NCBI GenBank assembly: GCA_937927915.1
Contig: CALGKB010000002.1
Span: 62,001 to 126,000 of the forward strand
Direction of reading: 5' to 3'
Length of the DNA stretch: 64,000 bases
Source of the DNA: an uncultured Pseudanabaenaceae cyanobacterium
Lineage (GTDB): Bacteria > Cyanobacteriota > Cyanobacteriia > Pseudanabaenales > Pseudanabaenaceae
Position numbers and translations under genes: made by a program. The notes under the pieces are model-generated. The model had not been told where the DNA came from and searched no databases. It worked only from the letters and a program-made list of their open reading frames with translations. How positions within the stretch are numbered: the stretch's first letter is position 1; every line of letters begins with the position of its first letter. Positions 45,101 through 53,698 of this stretch are shown piece by piece.

Positions 45101-46243
45101 ATGCTGTCTTTTTTACTGTTGTTATACCAAACTCCCTTTACCTTTGTCCTCCTATCCCGTTTGGTGTCTGCTCCCCGCCGTATCCCGCCCCTAGAGCCAA
45201 AGCTAGACAAAGAAAAACGATCGGTCTCTGTTGTCATTCCCACCCTCAATGAAAGAGAGAGATTGCCCCACTGTTTAGCAGGCTTACAGGAGCAACCGAT
45301 CGGGGAAGTAATCATTGTGGACAGTCGTTCTACAGACGGCACTAGGGAATATGTGGAAATGCTGCAGGGGCAATATCCCCTTCCCCTAAAGCTAGTCACT
45401 GACCCCCCCTTACCCCCCGACTGGGTAGGCAGACCCTGGGCATTAAACTATGGCTGGCAACAGTCTGACCCTAGCTACAAGTGGCTGCTGGGACTAGACG
45501 CAGATACCATTCCCCAACCCGGTTTGGTGGCGGCGGTGGTGGATACAGGGGAAACAGAGGACTGGGACATTCTCACCCTGGCACCGCAATTTATCGTGGT
45601 ACACCCAGGGGAACAGTGGTTACAGCCTTCCCTGTTGTTGACCTTGGTCTATCGCTTTGGGGCATCGGGGGACAGGAGGCAATTTTCCGAGCAGCGGGTG
45701 ATGGCAAATGGTCAGTGTTTTCTGGCTAAGAAGGCAGTCCTGCAGGCTTTGGGGGGCTACAGTCTAGCCAAAAGTTCCTTTTGTGATGATGTCACCCTAG
45801 TTAGGGCGGCGGCACAGCGGGGCTATAAAGTCGGCTTTTTGGATGGGGCAAAAGTGTTGCAGGTGCGGATGTATACCAGCATGGCGGAAACTTGGCGGGA
45901 GTGGGGAAGGTCCTTAGATTTGAAGGATGCGGCAACTCCCCTGAGCACCTGGGGGGACTGTCTCTACCTCTTGGCGGTGCAGGGTCTACCCCTTTTTGTC
46001 CTGGGGGGGATAGGGGCAGCAGGCGCGCAATCGATCGTGGACTTCTCCCTCTTGGCTTTGAACCTAGGCTTGCTTTTAATTCGCTTCCTCCTCCTGTTTG
46101 CCATTCGTCCTAGCTATAGGGCAGTGGGGCTGTGGTATTGGCTCTCTCCCCTGTCTGACCCCCTGGCGGTGCTGCGGATTTGGCTCTCAGCTTTACAAAA
46201 ACCTAAGATTTGGCGTGGTAGATTATACAGCAACCTGGGGTAA
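45101..46243 (+). CDS. Family 2 glycosyltransferase, CruG-like
   Basis: GT-A fold glycosyltransferase of about 380 aa with an N-terminal membrane helix ('LSFLLLLYQTPFTFVLLSRL') and C-terminal membrane helices. Catalytic parts are 'SVSVVIPTLNERERLPHCLA', 'EVIIVDSRSTDGT', 'YKWLLGLDADTIPQPGLVAA' (DxD) and 'SFCDDVTLVRAAAQRGYKVG' (ED/DD and the R-x-x-RW-like area). The overall sequence resembles CruG, the myxol 2'-O-glycosyltransferase of cyanobacteria, and more distantly HpnB. I regard CruG as likely but not proven, because carotenoid genes are not adjacent. ATG 45101 has AGGA 6 nt upstream and follows the ComFB stop. ATG 45083 is the alternative. Confidence 0.72.
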   Translation: MLSFLLLLYQTPFTFVLLSRLVSAPRRIPPLEPKLDKEKRSVSVVIPTLNERERLPHCLAGLQEQPIGEVIIVDSRSTDGTREYVEMLQGQYPLPLKLVTDPPLPPDWVGRPWALNYGWQQSDPSYKWLLGLDADTIPQPGLVAAVVDTGETEDWDILTLAPQFIVVHPGEQWLQPSLLLTLVYRFGASGDRRQFSEQRVMANGQCFLAKKAVLQALGGYSLAKSSFCDDVTLVRAAAQRGYKVGFLDGAKVLQVRMYTSMAETWREWGRSLDLKDAATPLSTWGDCLYLLAVQGLPLFVLGGIGAAGAQSIVDFSLLALNLGLLLIRFLLLFAIRPSYRAVGLWYWLSPLSDPLAVLRIWLSALQKPKIWRGRLYSNLG

Positions 46244-46287
46244 AATAGGTGTAGGAATTAGTAATTGTCGCTATTGGGAAAACCTAT

Positions 46288-46422
46288 ATGTCTGAATTTA
46301 ATCGTGGCATTATGAAGTTTGACAATGCCGATAGCCCCCTGGCTATTACTCTTTCCGCTATTTTCGTCCTGGGCACGATCGGTGTCCTGTTGTGGTGGGG
46401 TTACACAGTTGCCTATCTGTAA
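46288..46422 (+). CDS. 44-residue single-pass membrane protein, Psb35-like
   Basis: Short ORF absent from the ORF track: 'MSEFNRGIMKFDNADSPLAI' continuing with 'TLSAIFVLGTIGVLLWWGYT' and ending VAYL. A hydrophilic 18-residue N-terminus is followed by one membrane helix, the design of small thylakoid proteins. I recognise the 'FNRG..KFD.ADSP' start as a conserved cyanobacterial family annotated as photosystem II protein Psb35-related, a factor linked to the CP47 module and high-light-inducible proteins. The identification is from memory of the family and moderately sure. It sits alone between the CruG-like gene and tRNA-His. 'TAAAAT' at 46241 could be its -10 box. Confidence 0.65.
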   Translation: MSEFNRGIMKFDNADSPLAITLSAIFVLGTIGVLLWWGYTVAYL

Positions 46423-46452
46423 TCTGAAAGGTATGCTAAGATAGACAACTAC

Positions 46453-46526
46453 GGCGGTCGTAGCCAAGTGGTTAAGGCAGAGGATTGTGGCTCCTCGATT
46501 CGTGGGTTCGAATCCCATCGATCGCC
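46453..46526 (+). tRNA. tRNA-His (anticodon GTG)
   Basis: A full cloverleaf can be drawn. The acceptor 'GCGGTCG' (46454-46460) pairs with 'CGATCGC' with one G-U. The D arm is 'GCCAAGTGGTTAAGGC'. The anticodon stem 'GAGGA' with loop 'TTGTGGC' gives GTG, and the T arm is 'GTGGGTTCGAATCCCAT'. The extra G at 46453 pairs with C at 46526, the G-1:C73 pair that identifies tRNA-His. CCA is not encoded. The gene ends 1 bp before the stop of the convergent solute-binding protein gene, leaving no room for a separate terminator. Confidence 0.97.
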
Positions 46527-46527
46527 C

Positions 46528-48276
46528 TTATTCTGCTAAGCGTAGTTCATCTAGGTTCCAGAGAACACCGCCGGCGGGGGAGGGGTCAATGCCCTGCAAA
46601 CGGTTGTTGACGGCACTCATAGCCAGGGGGCTGACCATAAAAATCATAGGTACCTGCTCCTGCACCAGTTTTTGGAACTGCCCATAGATTTGGCGGCGCT
46701 TTTCCTCATTGATCTCCCTTGCTCCCGCAATCAACAACCGATCGATTTCTTTTTCCCAGTCACTCACCACCCGCCCAGGGAAAGGGGGTTCCCCCGGATG
46801 CGGTCCCAGGTTAAACATATGACTAGAGCCGGCGGAGTACCAAAGGTGAAAACTGCCATGGGGTTCAATGCCGCCACCCCACCCCAGCATAGCTGTTTCC
46901 CAGTTTTTAGAACGATCGAGGCGGTCAATCAAGGCTGTAAAGTCAATAATCTGCAGATCAACGGTGATGCCTAAACGATCGAGGTCATTTTTAATCATCG
47001 GCGCCAGCGTTGCCCCTGCCCCCCCCGTAGAAGTCATAATGGTAAAGCGCACAGGGTTGCCCTTTTTATCCACCAGGCGGTTTTGAGCATTGTAGGTAAA
47101 GCCCGATCGCTGCAGCAGTTCCTTTGCCTTGGCGGGGTCATAGTCATAGAAGGGGACGCCCTCCTGGCGGGAGAGATGGTAGGGGCTAATCGGGGGAATG
47201 GGAGAATCCTGGGGCAGACCAAGACCGCGATAGTAGGTGTTGATCATCGCCTGGCGGTTGATAGCATAGGCAATGGCACGGCGGAAATTGACATCGTTGA
47301 ACCACTCTGCCTTTACAGGATCGACAAAGGGTTTACCTTCCTGATTGCGCCCGCGATTGAGATTAAACATCAAAAAACTGCGATTACTCCCTTCCCCCAG
47401 TTGGTAAATGCGAAAGCCATAGCGCTGTTCCTGGCGTTTGAGGATGGGAAAATCCTGTCCCCGCACCTGGGGAATGACATCTATATCGCGGGAGCGGAAG
47501 CGCAACACCGTGCTGTCAGGGGAGGGCATAATTTGATAGACCAGGCGGGGAATATGGGGCAAAGGTTGGCGATAGTAATGGGGATTCCGCTCATACACCA
47601 ATCTCTCCCCTGGCAAATAGCGCTTGAGGAGGTAGGGTCCATTGCCAACCAGGGTAGATAAGTCAGTATCGATCGCCCAGGTCTGAAAGAACTTTGGTTT
47701 ACCTGTAGAGTCTTTTTCTTGGACTGTTTTCTCTAGGATATGCTTAGGCAATATACTAGCACCGCCAGCAAAGCGCAAAAAAGGAGCAAAGGGTTCTGGC
47801 AAAGTGAAAGAGAGAGAACGATCGTCTAGCTTTTTTACCACAGGCAATTCTCTTTTTTCCCCCACCCGAAAGATGTCTTGGATGGAAGAGGGAATAGCGG
47901 GATTGAAATAAATATCACGGAAGGTAAACAAAACATCATCTACAGTCAGGGGCGTGCCGTCTGACCATCGGAGATTTGGTTTGAGGGTAAAAATCAACTC
48001 CAAGCCATTGTTACGGAATTGCCATTTTTCTGCTAATTCGGGGATGAGATTGCCATTTTTGTCTGTGGTGAGCAACCCACTAAACACCAACCCCACCGCC
48101 GCCGCACTGTAGGCATCAGAGACCAAGACAGGGTTGAAAGTCTTAATATCTGCATCCAGGGGTAAGGACAGACGCTCCTTGACAGCCCCCGGGACTGCCG
48201 TACAGCCAATCAAAGTCAATGTGAGAACAAACAGAGAGAGATAAGCCAGAAAGGGCTTTACTCTGATGGACAACAT
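46528..48276 (-). CDS. ABC transporter substrate-binding lipoprotein, peptide type (SBP family 5)
   Basis: 582-aa extracytoplasmic solute-binding protein of family 5 (DppA/OppA type). The N-terminal signal ends in a lipobox ('LTLTLIGC'), so the protein is a lipoprotein of the plasma membrane. Family segments include '[20 protein letters not shown]', '[20 protein letters not shown]', '[20 protein letters not shown]', '[20 protein letters not shown]' and '[20 protein letters not shown]'. No permease or ATPase genes adjoin it, so this is an orphan binding protein locus and the rest of the transporter is probably elsewhere. The start overlaps the end of ispF by 19 bp, making a two-gene transcription unit in the minus direction. 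Confidence 0.9.
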   Translation of the reverse strand: MLSIRVKPFLAYLSLFVLTLTLIGCTAVPGAVKERLSLPLDADIKTFNPVLVSDAYSAAAVGLVFSGLLTTDKNGNLIPELAEKWQFRNNGLELIFTLKPNLRWSDGTPLTVDDVLFTFRDIYFNPAIPSSIQDIFRVGEKRELPVVKKLDDRSLSFTLPEPFAPFLRFAGGASILPKHILEKTVQEKDSTGKPKFFQTWAIDTDLSTLVGNGPYLLKRYLPGERLVYERNPHYYRQPLPHIPRLVYQIMPSPDSTVLRFRSRDIDVIPQVRGQDFPILKRQEQRYGFRIYQLGEGSNRSFLMFNLNRGRNQEGKPFVDPVKAEWFNDVNFRRAIAYAINRQAMINTYYRGLGLPQDSPIPPISPYHLSRQEGVPFYDYDPAKAKELLQRSGFTYNAQNRLVDKKGNPVRFTIMTSTGGAGATLAPMIKNDLDRLGITVDLQIIDFTALIDRLDRSKNWETAMLGWGGGIEPHGSFHLWYSAGSSHMFNLGPHPGEPPFPGRVVSDWEKEIDRLLIAGAREINEEKRRQIYGQFQKLVQEQVPMIFMVSPLAMSAVNNRLQGIDPSPAGGVLWNLDELRLAE

Positions 48277-48749
48277 AGCAACACCACAGCATGAACAGCG
48301 ATAGCTTCCCCCTGCCCAATGGCATCCAATCCCTCATTCGTCCTCGCTTTCACACTCACCCGATCGGGGGCAATCTGCAACGCCTTTGCCAGATTCTCGC
48401 GGATAGAGAGGATAAAATGTTTGAGCTTTGGTCTTTCTGCCACGATCGATGTATCGATATTATTGATCTGCCAACCCCGTGCCTGAATCATGCTCTGTAC
48501 TTCCTGTAGCAGAGATACACTATGGGCATCCCGCCATTTTGGTTCCCCCGGTGGGAAATAATGCCCAATATCCCCCAAAGCTAGCGCCCCCAGCATAGCA
48601 TCCATAATGGCGTGGGTCAGGACATCCGCATCACTATGCCCCAATAACCCCTTTTCGTAGGGAATTTCCACCCCTCCCAACACCAACCGCCGATCGGGAA
48701 CCAGACGGTGAATATCATAACCCGTACCCACACGGAACTGCCAGCCCAT
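48258..48749 (-). CDS. ispF: 2-C-methyl-D-erythritol 2,4-cyclodiphosphate synthase
   Basis: IspF of the MEP isoprenoid pathway, 163 aa, converting CDP-ME 2-phosphate to the cyclodiphosphate. The start is ATG 48749 ('[16 protein letters not shown]'). The 34 codons upstream in the ORF track are not family-like. Zinc and substrate residues are seen in '[11 protein letters not shown]', '[20 protein letters not shown]', '[10 protein letters not shown]' and the end region '[20 protein letters not shown]'. The DxH pair and the downstream His are all retained. It is divergent from ndhS with a shared 46-bp intergenic region. Confidence 0.96.
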   Translation of the reverse strand: MGWQFRVGTGYDIHRLVPDRRLVLGGVEIPYEKGLLGHSDADVLTHAIMDAMLGALALGDIGHYFPPGEPKWRDAHSVSLLQEVQSMIQARGWQINNIDTSIVAERPKLKHFILSIRENLAKALQIAPDRVSVKARTNEGLDAIGQGEAIAVHAVVLLCCPSE

Positions 48750-48759
48750 AGACCTCGTG

Positions 48760-48765
48760 TATAAT
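48760..48765 (+). promoter_or_regulatory. -10 box of ndhS promoter
   Basis: A perfect 'TATAAT' lies in the 46-bp ispF/ndhS gap, 30 bp before the ndhS ATG. A clear -35 box is not seen. Confidence 0.5.
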
Positions 48766-48795
48766 TGCCGTAGCCCTATCTTAAACAAAAAACCG

Positions 48796-49008
48796 ATGAG
48801 CAACATGATTTTTCCCGGCTCCGCTGTGCGGGTCATCAATCCTGGCGACATTTACTATGGCTTTGAAGGCTTCGTGCAACGGATCACCGATGGTAGAGTA
48901 GCAGTCCTCTTTGAAGGCGGCAATTGGGATAAGTTAGTCAGTTTTCGCCCTGAGGAATTGGAACTGGTCGATGCCAAAGCTAGCCCCAGCAAAGGCAAGA
49001 AAAAATAA
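48796..49008 (+). CDS. ndhS: NDH-1 complex subunit NdhS
   Basis: Small SH3-like subunit of the photosynthetic NDH-1 complex, about 70 aa. It contributes to the ferredoxin-docking site used in cyclic electron flow. Family sequence '[20 protein letters not shown]' continues through '[20 protein letters not shown]', and the tail is lysine-rich ('SKGKKK'). The start could be ATG 48796 or ATG 48805. Neither has a clear Shine-Dalgarno sequence. The ORF-track start at 48757 lies before the likely -10 box and is rejected. It is divergent from ispF. Confidence 0.88.
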   Translation: MSNMIFPGSAVRVINPGDIYYGFEGFVQRITDGRVAVLFEGGNWDKLVSFRPEELELVDAKASPSKGKKK

Positions 49009-49110
49009 AAACCTGCACAGATGTACAGATTCACAAATCAGTAGGAGCAAATACCAAACTAGATAGTGTAGGTTAACATAATAATCAGGGTAGGCTAATA
49101 AAATCCCCCT

Positions 49111-50133
49111 ATGAGCTACTGTATCAATCCCGATTGCTCTCAGCCCCAGAATAAACCAACGGATGAAATTTGCCGCAACTGTGGCTCGAAGTTACTCCTG
49201 AAGGAACGCTACCGCGCTATCAAAGTATTGGGGCAAGGGGGATTTGGCAGAACTTACCTCGCTATTGACCAGGACCGCCTCAATGCCAGCTGTGTAATTA
49301 AACAATTTTTACCCCAGGTACAGGGGACAGGTGCCCTGGAAAAAGCAACGGAGTTATTCTACCAAGAAGCCATTCGCCTCAACGACCTTGGTGTCCATCC
49401 CCAGATTCCCGACCTGTTGGCTTTTTTTACCCAGGATAAGCGGCAGTACCTAGTGCAGGAATTTGTCCCTGGCATGAATCTGCAAAAGCTCCTGGAGCGG
49501 TATGGCAAGTTTACGGAGGCAGAAATTTGGGCAATTCTGCGGGATATTCTCCCTATCCTGGAATTTGTGCATGAACGCCAGGTGATTCACCGCGACATCA
49601 AACCGGAAAATATCATTCGCCGCCAGGGGGACAACAAGTTATTTCTGATTGACTTTGGGGTGGCAAAATTGCTGACGGACCCACAGCGGGTAATTACAGG
49701 TACTTCCATTGGCACTTCTGGCTATGTGCCCATTGAACAAATGAGCGAAGGAAAGGCTTATCCCGCCAGTGATATCTATAGTTTGGGGGTCACCTGTTTT
49801 CATCTCTTGACGGGGGTTAGTCCCTACAGTCTTTTTATCAAACGGGGTTACAGTTGGTTGCAAACTTGGCAGGACTATGTTCCCCCAGAGGTCAGCCCTC
49901 GGCTCAATGATACAGGAAAGACGGGAAGACCGCTATACTACGGCAACGGAAGCCCTGCGGGAGGTAGAGCGTCTGGGGGCAAAGAACACTGGCATTCGCA
50001 CAGAAACAAAGGAAGACAGAGAATATGTGGAGACAATTCTGCGGGAAATCATCACAACGGAACCGAAACCGAAACCAGAGGTAGAGGCGGTGGAAGACAG
50101 TGTGGAAGACTTTCTGCGCGAGGTAACCACTAG
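49111..50133 (+). CDS. Ser/Thr protein kinase, N-terminal part of a frameshifted kinase-WD40 gene
   Basis: The N-terminus is a four-Cys zinc ribbon ('CINPDCSQPQNKPTDEICRNCG'-type spacing C-x4-C and C-x2-C), followed by a Hanks-type kinase. There is a glycine loop 'VLGQGGFGRTYLA', the Lys in 'CVIKQFLP', catalytic loop 'VIHRDIKPENIIRRQ', 'LIDFGVAKLL', the activation-end motif 'GTSGYVPIEQ' and 'SDIYSLGVTCFHLLTGVSPY'. At about 49905 ('VSPRL'), just before the last kinase helix, the frame loses family likeness and turns low-complexity Gly/Arg/His. The proper continuation ('MIQERREDRYTTATEALREV') is in the +1 frame. Real coding in this frame therefore ends near 49905, not at 50133. It is preceded by a 102-bp gap with repeated 'GTAGG[T/C]TAA'. 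Confidence 0.85.
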   Translation: MSYCINPDCSQPQNKPTDEICRNCGSKLLLKERYRAIKVLGQGGFGRTYLAIDQDRLNASCVIKQFLPQVQGTGALEKATELFYQEAIRLNDLGVHPQIPDLLAFFTQDKRQYLVQEFVPGMNLQKLLERYGKFTEAEIWAILRDILPILEFVHERQVIHRDIKPENIIRRQGDNKLFLIDFGVAKLLTDPQRVITGTSIGTSGYVPIEQMSEGKAYPASDIYSLGVTCFHLLTGVSPYSLFIKRGYSWLQTWQDYVPPEVSPRLNDTGKTGRPLYYGNGSPAGGRASGGKEHWHSHRNKGRQRICGDNSAGNHHNGTETETRGRGGGRQCGRLSARGNH

Positions 50134-51373
50134 CAAAACGGAAGTGATACCGGCTGTCAGTGATGATCTGTTTGAAAAATTGCTCCAAGACCTGGACACC
50201 CCCACCCCCGTGCAGAGTACCCCCAGTCAGTTAAAGACAGAGGACGATGAATTTATCACCGCCTTTGTGGAAGATGTGAAACGGACTGCCATTGTCAACT
50301 CTGACCTACCGGTTGCCCCTGTGGTGGATTCTAGCCCTGTGGTGTCTGCTGACGAAACGATTTCCCAACTGTGGCGCTGCGCCCGCACAATCCATGCCCA
50401 CGACCAAGGCTGTGCCTACGTGGGGATTACACCTAGGGAAGTCCTCCTCACGACAGGACAACGGAAGGTGGCTAAACTCTGGGATATAGAGACGGGGGCG
50501 AGTAAGGGCATGGTGATCAAAGAAGACACCTGTTCTACCTGCGGCGGCTTGGGCAAAGTCTACAAGGAAGGTTCTCTGTTGTTTGTGAAGACGAAGCAGG
50601 CGACTATCTGTCCTGATTGTGAGGGTTTTGGCACTAATTCGGAGAAGGGGGAGCGCTTTCTGGCGGCAAAGCTGAGCGGCGATGGCAATACTTTAATCAC
50701 ATCTAGTTTGGATAAGCAAATCAAAGTCTGGAATGTGCGGACCTGTAAGTTTACCACCGCCATTGTCACAGAACCGGCGGTCGCTTCTATGCTGGCTATC
50801 AGTGGCAACGGTAAGGTTATCAGCTATGTAATGCAAAACCGCACGATCGTGGTCTACAATTTGGAGCAGCAGCAGGAGACGGCTAAACTAAAACGCAACG
50901 GCATTATCACCTGTATTGACATTAGCTATGACGGCAACATCTTGCTCCTAGGTACGGAGGAGGGGAATATCAATGTCTGTGATGTGACGACGGCGGTACC
51001 GCCCATGAATGTGCGGGGACACCAGAACGGTATTATGGCAGTGGCATTGAGTCAGGATGGGATGTTGGCAGTGAGTGGCTGTCGCGATGGACAGGTAAGG
51101 GTATGGAGTTTGAGTACGGGCAATCTTATCCATACTTTCTCCCACCATTTAGCTCCCATCTCGGCATTGGCGATCGCTCCTGACAATTTGACTTTGGCAA
51201 GCGGGAGCATTGATGGTATGCTGTGTATTTGGCATTTGGGGCGGGGACAACTTCTGGATTCTTTTACTCATGCCCACACGGACCGCATTACGGCAATTGC
51301 CGCAGGGGCGGATGGACAGACTTTTGCCACTGCTAGTTTGGATAGTACGGTGAAGGTGTGGAGGTCGTTTTAA
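49877..51373 (+). CDS. WD40-repeat C-terminal part of the frameshifted kinase gene
   Basis: Continuation in the +1 frame. From about 49906 it gives the end of the kinase domain ('ERREDRYTTATEALREVERL'), then an acidic linker of about 110 residues, then at least six WD40-like blades ('VWNVRTCKFTTAI', 'VCDVTTAVPPMNVRGHQNGI', 'GQVRVWSLSTGNLIHTFSHH', 'GMLCIWHLGRGQLLDSF', 'DSTVKVWRSF'). An unusual insert between the first blades carries a DnaJ-like zinc motif ('CSTCGGLGKVYKEG...CPDCEGFG'). The ATG at 49877 is only where this frame opens, and independent translation is not suggested. The next gene starts directly after the stop. Confidence 0.82.
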   Translation: MFPQRSALGSMIQERREDRYTTATEALREVERLGAKNTGIRTETKEDREYVETILREIITTEPKPKPEVEAVEDSVEDFLREVTTSKTEVIPAVSDDLFEKLLQDLDTPTPVQSTPSQLKTEDDEFITAFVEDVKRTAIVNSDLPVAPVVDSSPVVSADETISQLWRCARTIHAHDQGCAYVGITPREVLLTTGQRKVAKLWDIETGASKGMVIKEDTCSTCGGLGKVYKEGSLLFVKTKQATICPDCEGFGTNSEKGERFLAAKLSGDGNTLITSSLDKQIKVWNVRTCKFTTAIVTEPAVASMLAISGNGKVISYVMQNRTIVVYNLEQQQETAKLKRNGIITCIDISYDGNILLLGTEEGNINVCDVTTAVPPMNVRGHQNGIMAVALSQDGMLAVSGCRDGQVRVWSLSTGNLIHTFSHHLAPISALAIAPDNLTLASGSIDGMLCIWHLGRGQLLDSFTHAHTDRITAIAAGADGQTFATASLDSTVKVWRSF

Positions 51374-52192
51374 GTGTGCCGCTTGTTGGGGTATGTGGGC
51401 AAGCCCCTGACTTTGGAAACTTTGATCAGCAATCCCCCCCATTCCCTGGTCGTGCAGAGCTATCAGCCTAGGGAGATGACGGCGGGTTTATTGAACGCCG
51501 ATGGCTTTGGTTTGGCTTGGTATGACCTGGGGAAATCTCCCTATCCCTTTACCTACCGCAGTGAGTTGCCCATCTGGAATGATGTGAATTTGCCTTCTCT
51601 GCAGCGCTATGTGGTGTCGGACTGTTTCCTAGCGGGCATTCGCAGTGCTACGCCCGGTCAGGGTTTTGGCTGGCAGAATTGTCCCCCCTACTGCTTCGAT
51701 CGGTTTAGTTTTATCCACAATGGCTTTATTGAAAATTTCCGCACTTCTCTGTTGCGCCCCCTGCGCTCTCTGTTGCAGGATGAGTTCTATTATTTGATTC
51801 ACGGTGTGACTGATTCAGAGCATATCTTTGCCCTGTTGATGCAGTTCTATCACCAGCAGCAGGACTTGGTACGGGCGCTGGGTTTGACGATTGCTACGGT
51901 GTTAGAGTTATCGCAGCGCTATGGGGTCAGGAGTGCCCTCAATATCATAGTCAGTGATGGGGTGAGTTTAGTGGCGACCCGCTGTGCCAGTGCTGCCCCG
52001 GTGCCTAGTTTATATAAGCTGCGGACGGACTACGGTGTGATTGTGGCTTCCGAACCCCTCTGGGAGGACGAACGTTGGCAGGGATTTGCTCCCCAGAGCA
52101 CGATCGTGGTGCAGTTAGGGGCGGGGGAACTGCAAATTCACTCTTACCAGGGCAATTGGCTGCCGTCCCAGGACCAGAAAGTACCTGTATGA
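51374..52192 (+). CDS. Class II glutamine amidotransferase, EgtC-like
   Basis: 272-aa Ntn-hydrolase starting at GTG 51374, the base after the kinase/WD40 stop. Its second residue is the Cys nucleophile ('MCRLLGYVGKPLTLETL'), which becomes N-terminal when fMet is removed. The family motifs 'NADGFGLAWYD', 'IRSATPGQGFGWQNCPPYCF' and 'FSFIHNGFIENF' match EgtC/YafJ-type proteins. In ergothioneine synthesis EgtC removes glutamate from a gamma-glutamyl intermediate. No egtB or egtD is in the window, so the substrate is open. It overlaps the SDR gene tail-to-tail by 49 bp. Confidence 0.82.
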   Translation: MCRLLGYVGKPLTLETLISNPPHSLVVQSYQPREMTAGLLNADGFGLAWYDLGKSPYPFTYRSELPIWNDVNLPSLQRYVVSDCFLAGIRSATPGQGFGWQNCPPYCFDRFSFIHNGFIENFRTSLLRPLRSLLQDEFYYLIHGVTDSEHIFALLMQFYHQQQDLVRALGLTIATVLELSQRYGVRSALNIIVSDGVSLVATRCASAAPVPSLYKLRTDYGVIVASEPLWEDERWQGFAPQSTIVVQLGAGELQIHSYQGNWLPSQDQKVPV

Positions 52193-52881
52193 TGGGGCTG
52201 TAGCTGCCCTAAAACCTGGATGAGATAGGCAACAGACCGATCGGGGCTAAACAGCTTGTAGGGGGGGACATTAGTTTGGAAGGGGCGAGAGAGTGAGGTA
52301 TCGGTGGTGCCGGGGTGGAGAAGGACGACAATTGCCTGGGGACAGGTGCGTTGGTATTCCAGGGCTGCTGTACGCATGAACATATTCAAAGCCGCCTTGG
52401 AGGCGCGATAGCCGTACCATCCCCCCAAATAGTTATCACCGATGCTGCCGACCTTGGCTGAGAGGGTAGCAAACACCGATCGCTCTTCATGCTTAAACAA
52501 GGGGAGGAGATGTTTTGCTAACAGGACTGCCCCAATACTGTTGACTTGAAAATAGCGCAGCAAATTCTCAGACTGTAAAGAGCGCAGATTCTTTTCCGGT
52601 TGGATGTTGTCTGTTTGCAGAAATCCAATGCAGTTGATGGCATAGTGTAACCGATCGGTCTGGGTTTTGATTTTGTCCACCACTGCTGCAATTTGTGCTT
52701 CTACAGTGATGTCTAAGGGGAGGGGAAGAAGACGATCGGGGTACTGCAGTTGCCATTCTGCCAGATGTTGGGCACGGGAACGGAAGGTGGCAAAAACAAA
52801 GGTATCGGGTTGGGTTAAAAAATGTCTGACAAAGGCTGCCCCAATGCCGCCACTGCCACCACAAACTAGGACATACTGCAT
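52144..52881 (-). CDS. Short-chain dehydrogenase/reductase, CsgA-like
   Basis: 245-aa SDR with the classical Rossmann motif 'VLVCGGSGGIGAAFVRHFL', 'LPLDITVEAQIAAVVDKI', 'NCIGFL' (NNAG position), Ser in 'FATLSAKVGSIGDN' and the catalytic pair 'YGYRASKAALNMFMRTAALE'. The C-terminal 'VVLLHPGTTDTSLSRPFQ' resembles the CsgA/YciK-type group. The substrate cannot be inferred. It starts 4 bp after the end of prmC and is the third gene of an HO1-prmC-SDR operon. Confidence 0.86.
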   Translation of the reverse strand: MQYVLVCGGSGGIGAAFVRHFLTQPDTFVFATFRSRAQHLAEWQLQYPDRLLPLPLDITVEAQIAAVVDKIKTQTDRLHYAINCIGFLQTDNIQPEKNLRSLQSENLLRYFQVNSIGAVLLAKHLLPLFKHEERSVFATLSAKVGSIGDNYLGGWYGYRASKAALNMFMRTAALEYQRTCPQAIVVLLHPGTTDTSLSRPFQTNVPPYKLFSPDRSVAYLIQVLGQLQPHHTGTFWSWDGSQLPW

Positions 52882-52885
52882 ACAA

Positions 52886-53698
52886 TCAACCTACAAAACC
52901 GCTGACAAACCGATCGATGCCTTGCCAATCCTTGTGTATGGTGACCGATCGATAATCACTTTGTTGTAGCATATCTGCCACAGTAGTTGCCTGCCCCGCC
53001 ATCACTTCCACTAGCCAAAATCCCCCCTCCTGCAGGTAGTGCTTGCCCTCCTGGACTAGGTGACGAATAGCCTGCAGACCATCTCTGCCTCCATCCAGGG
53101 CTAGGCGGGGTTCCTGCTGTACTTCCCGTGCTAACGTGGGGATCATATCGGTGGGGATGTAGGGGGGATTGCTCACCATGCCCGCTAAACCAGGGGAAAG
53201 GGGACTAAACCAGCTGCCCTGCACGCATTTGACCCGATCTCCCACGCCATAACGATCGATGTTCCCCTGCGCTACCTGTAACGCCTCAGCACTGACATCG
53301 ACAGCGAAAATTTGCAGGGCAGGGAAAGCTCGCGCTAGGGCAATAGCGATCGCACCGCAGCCCGTCCCTAAATCACACCAGACCCCCTGGGGTTTTGTCC
53401 TCGCAGCAACAATCTCAATAATTAGCTCTGTCTCTGGACGGGGAATCAAGACTGCCTTGTTGACCTGCAGGAGTAAATCCCGCCACAGGGTTTGCCCCGC
53501 CAAATACTGCACTGGTATACCTTCCTGTACATGCCGCTGCCAGAGCTGGTCTAAATAGTGCCAATCGTAGTCAGCAAAGCGGGGCGATCGCAGGCGCAAA
53601 TCCACCTTGGTTAGGGGGGTCAGCGCTAGGATCAACCAATCCAGTTCAGCAGTACGACCAGCACTGACCCGATCGTACCACTGCCAAAAATTGACCAC
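52886..53698 (-). CDS. prmC: Peptide chain release factor N5-glutamine methyltransferase
   Basis: PrmC/HemK, 270 aa, which methylates the Gln of the GGQ motif in release factors. An N-terminal helical release-factor-binding part includes 'GIPVQYLAGQTLWRDLLLQV' and 'IPRPETELIIEIVAA'. SAM motif I is 'CDLGTGCGAIAIALA'. The catalytic 'VSNPPYIPTD' (NPPY) and 'EPRLALDGGRDGLQAIRHLV' follow. It starts at GTG 53698, the base after the HO1 stop, so it is translationally coupled. Its likely substrate RF1 (prfA) lies 5.7 kb away at 59407. Confidence 0.93.
   Translation of the reverse strand: MVNFWQWYDRVSAGRTAELDWLILALTPLTKVDLRLRSPRFADYDWHYLDQLWQRHVQEGIPVQYLAGQTLWRDLLLQVNKAVLIPRPETELIIEIVAARTKPQGVWCDLGTGCGAIAIALARAFPALQIFAVDVSAEALQVAQGNIDRYGVGDRVKCVQGSWFSPLSPGLAGMVSNPPYIPTDMIPTLAREVQQEPRLALDGGRDGLQAIRHLVQEGKHYLQEGGFWLVEVMAGQATTVADMLQQSDYRSVTIHKDWQGIDRFVSGFVG

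Noticed and set aside
47083-47661. 192-aa plus-strand ORF opposite the solute-binding protein
   Set aside because: Shadow of a well-supported lipoprotein gene; no motif or Shine-Dalgarno sequence.
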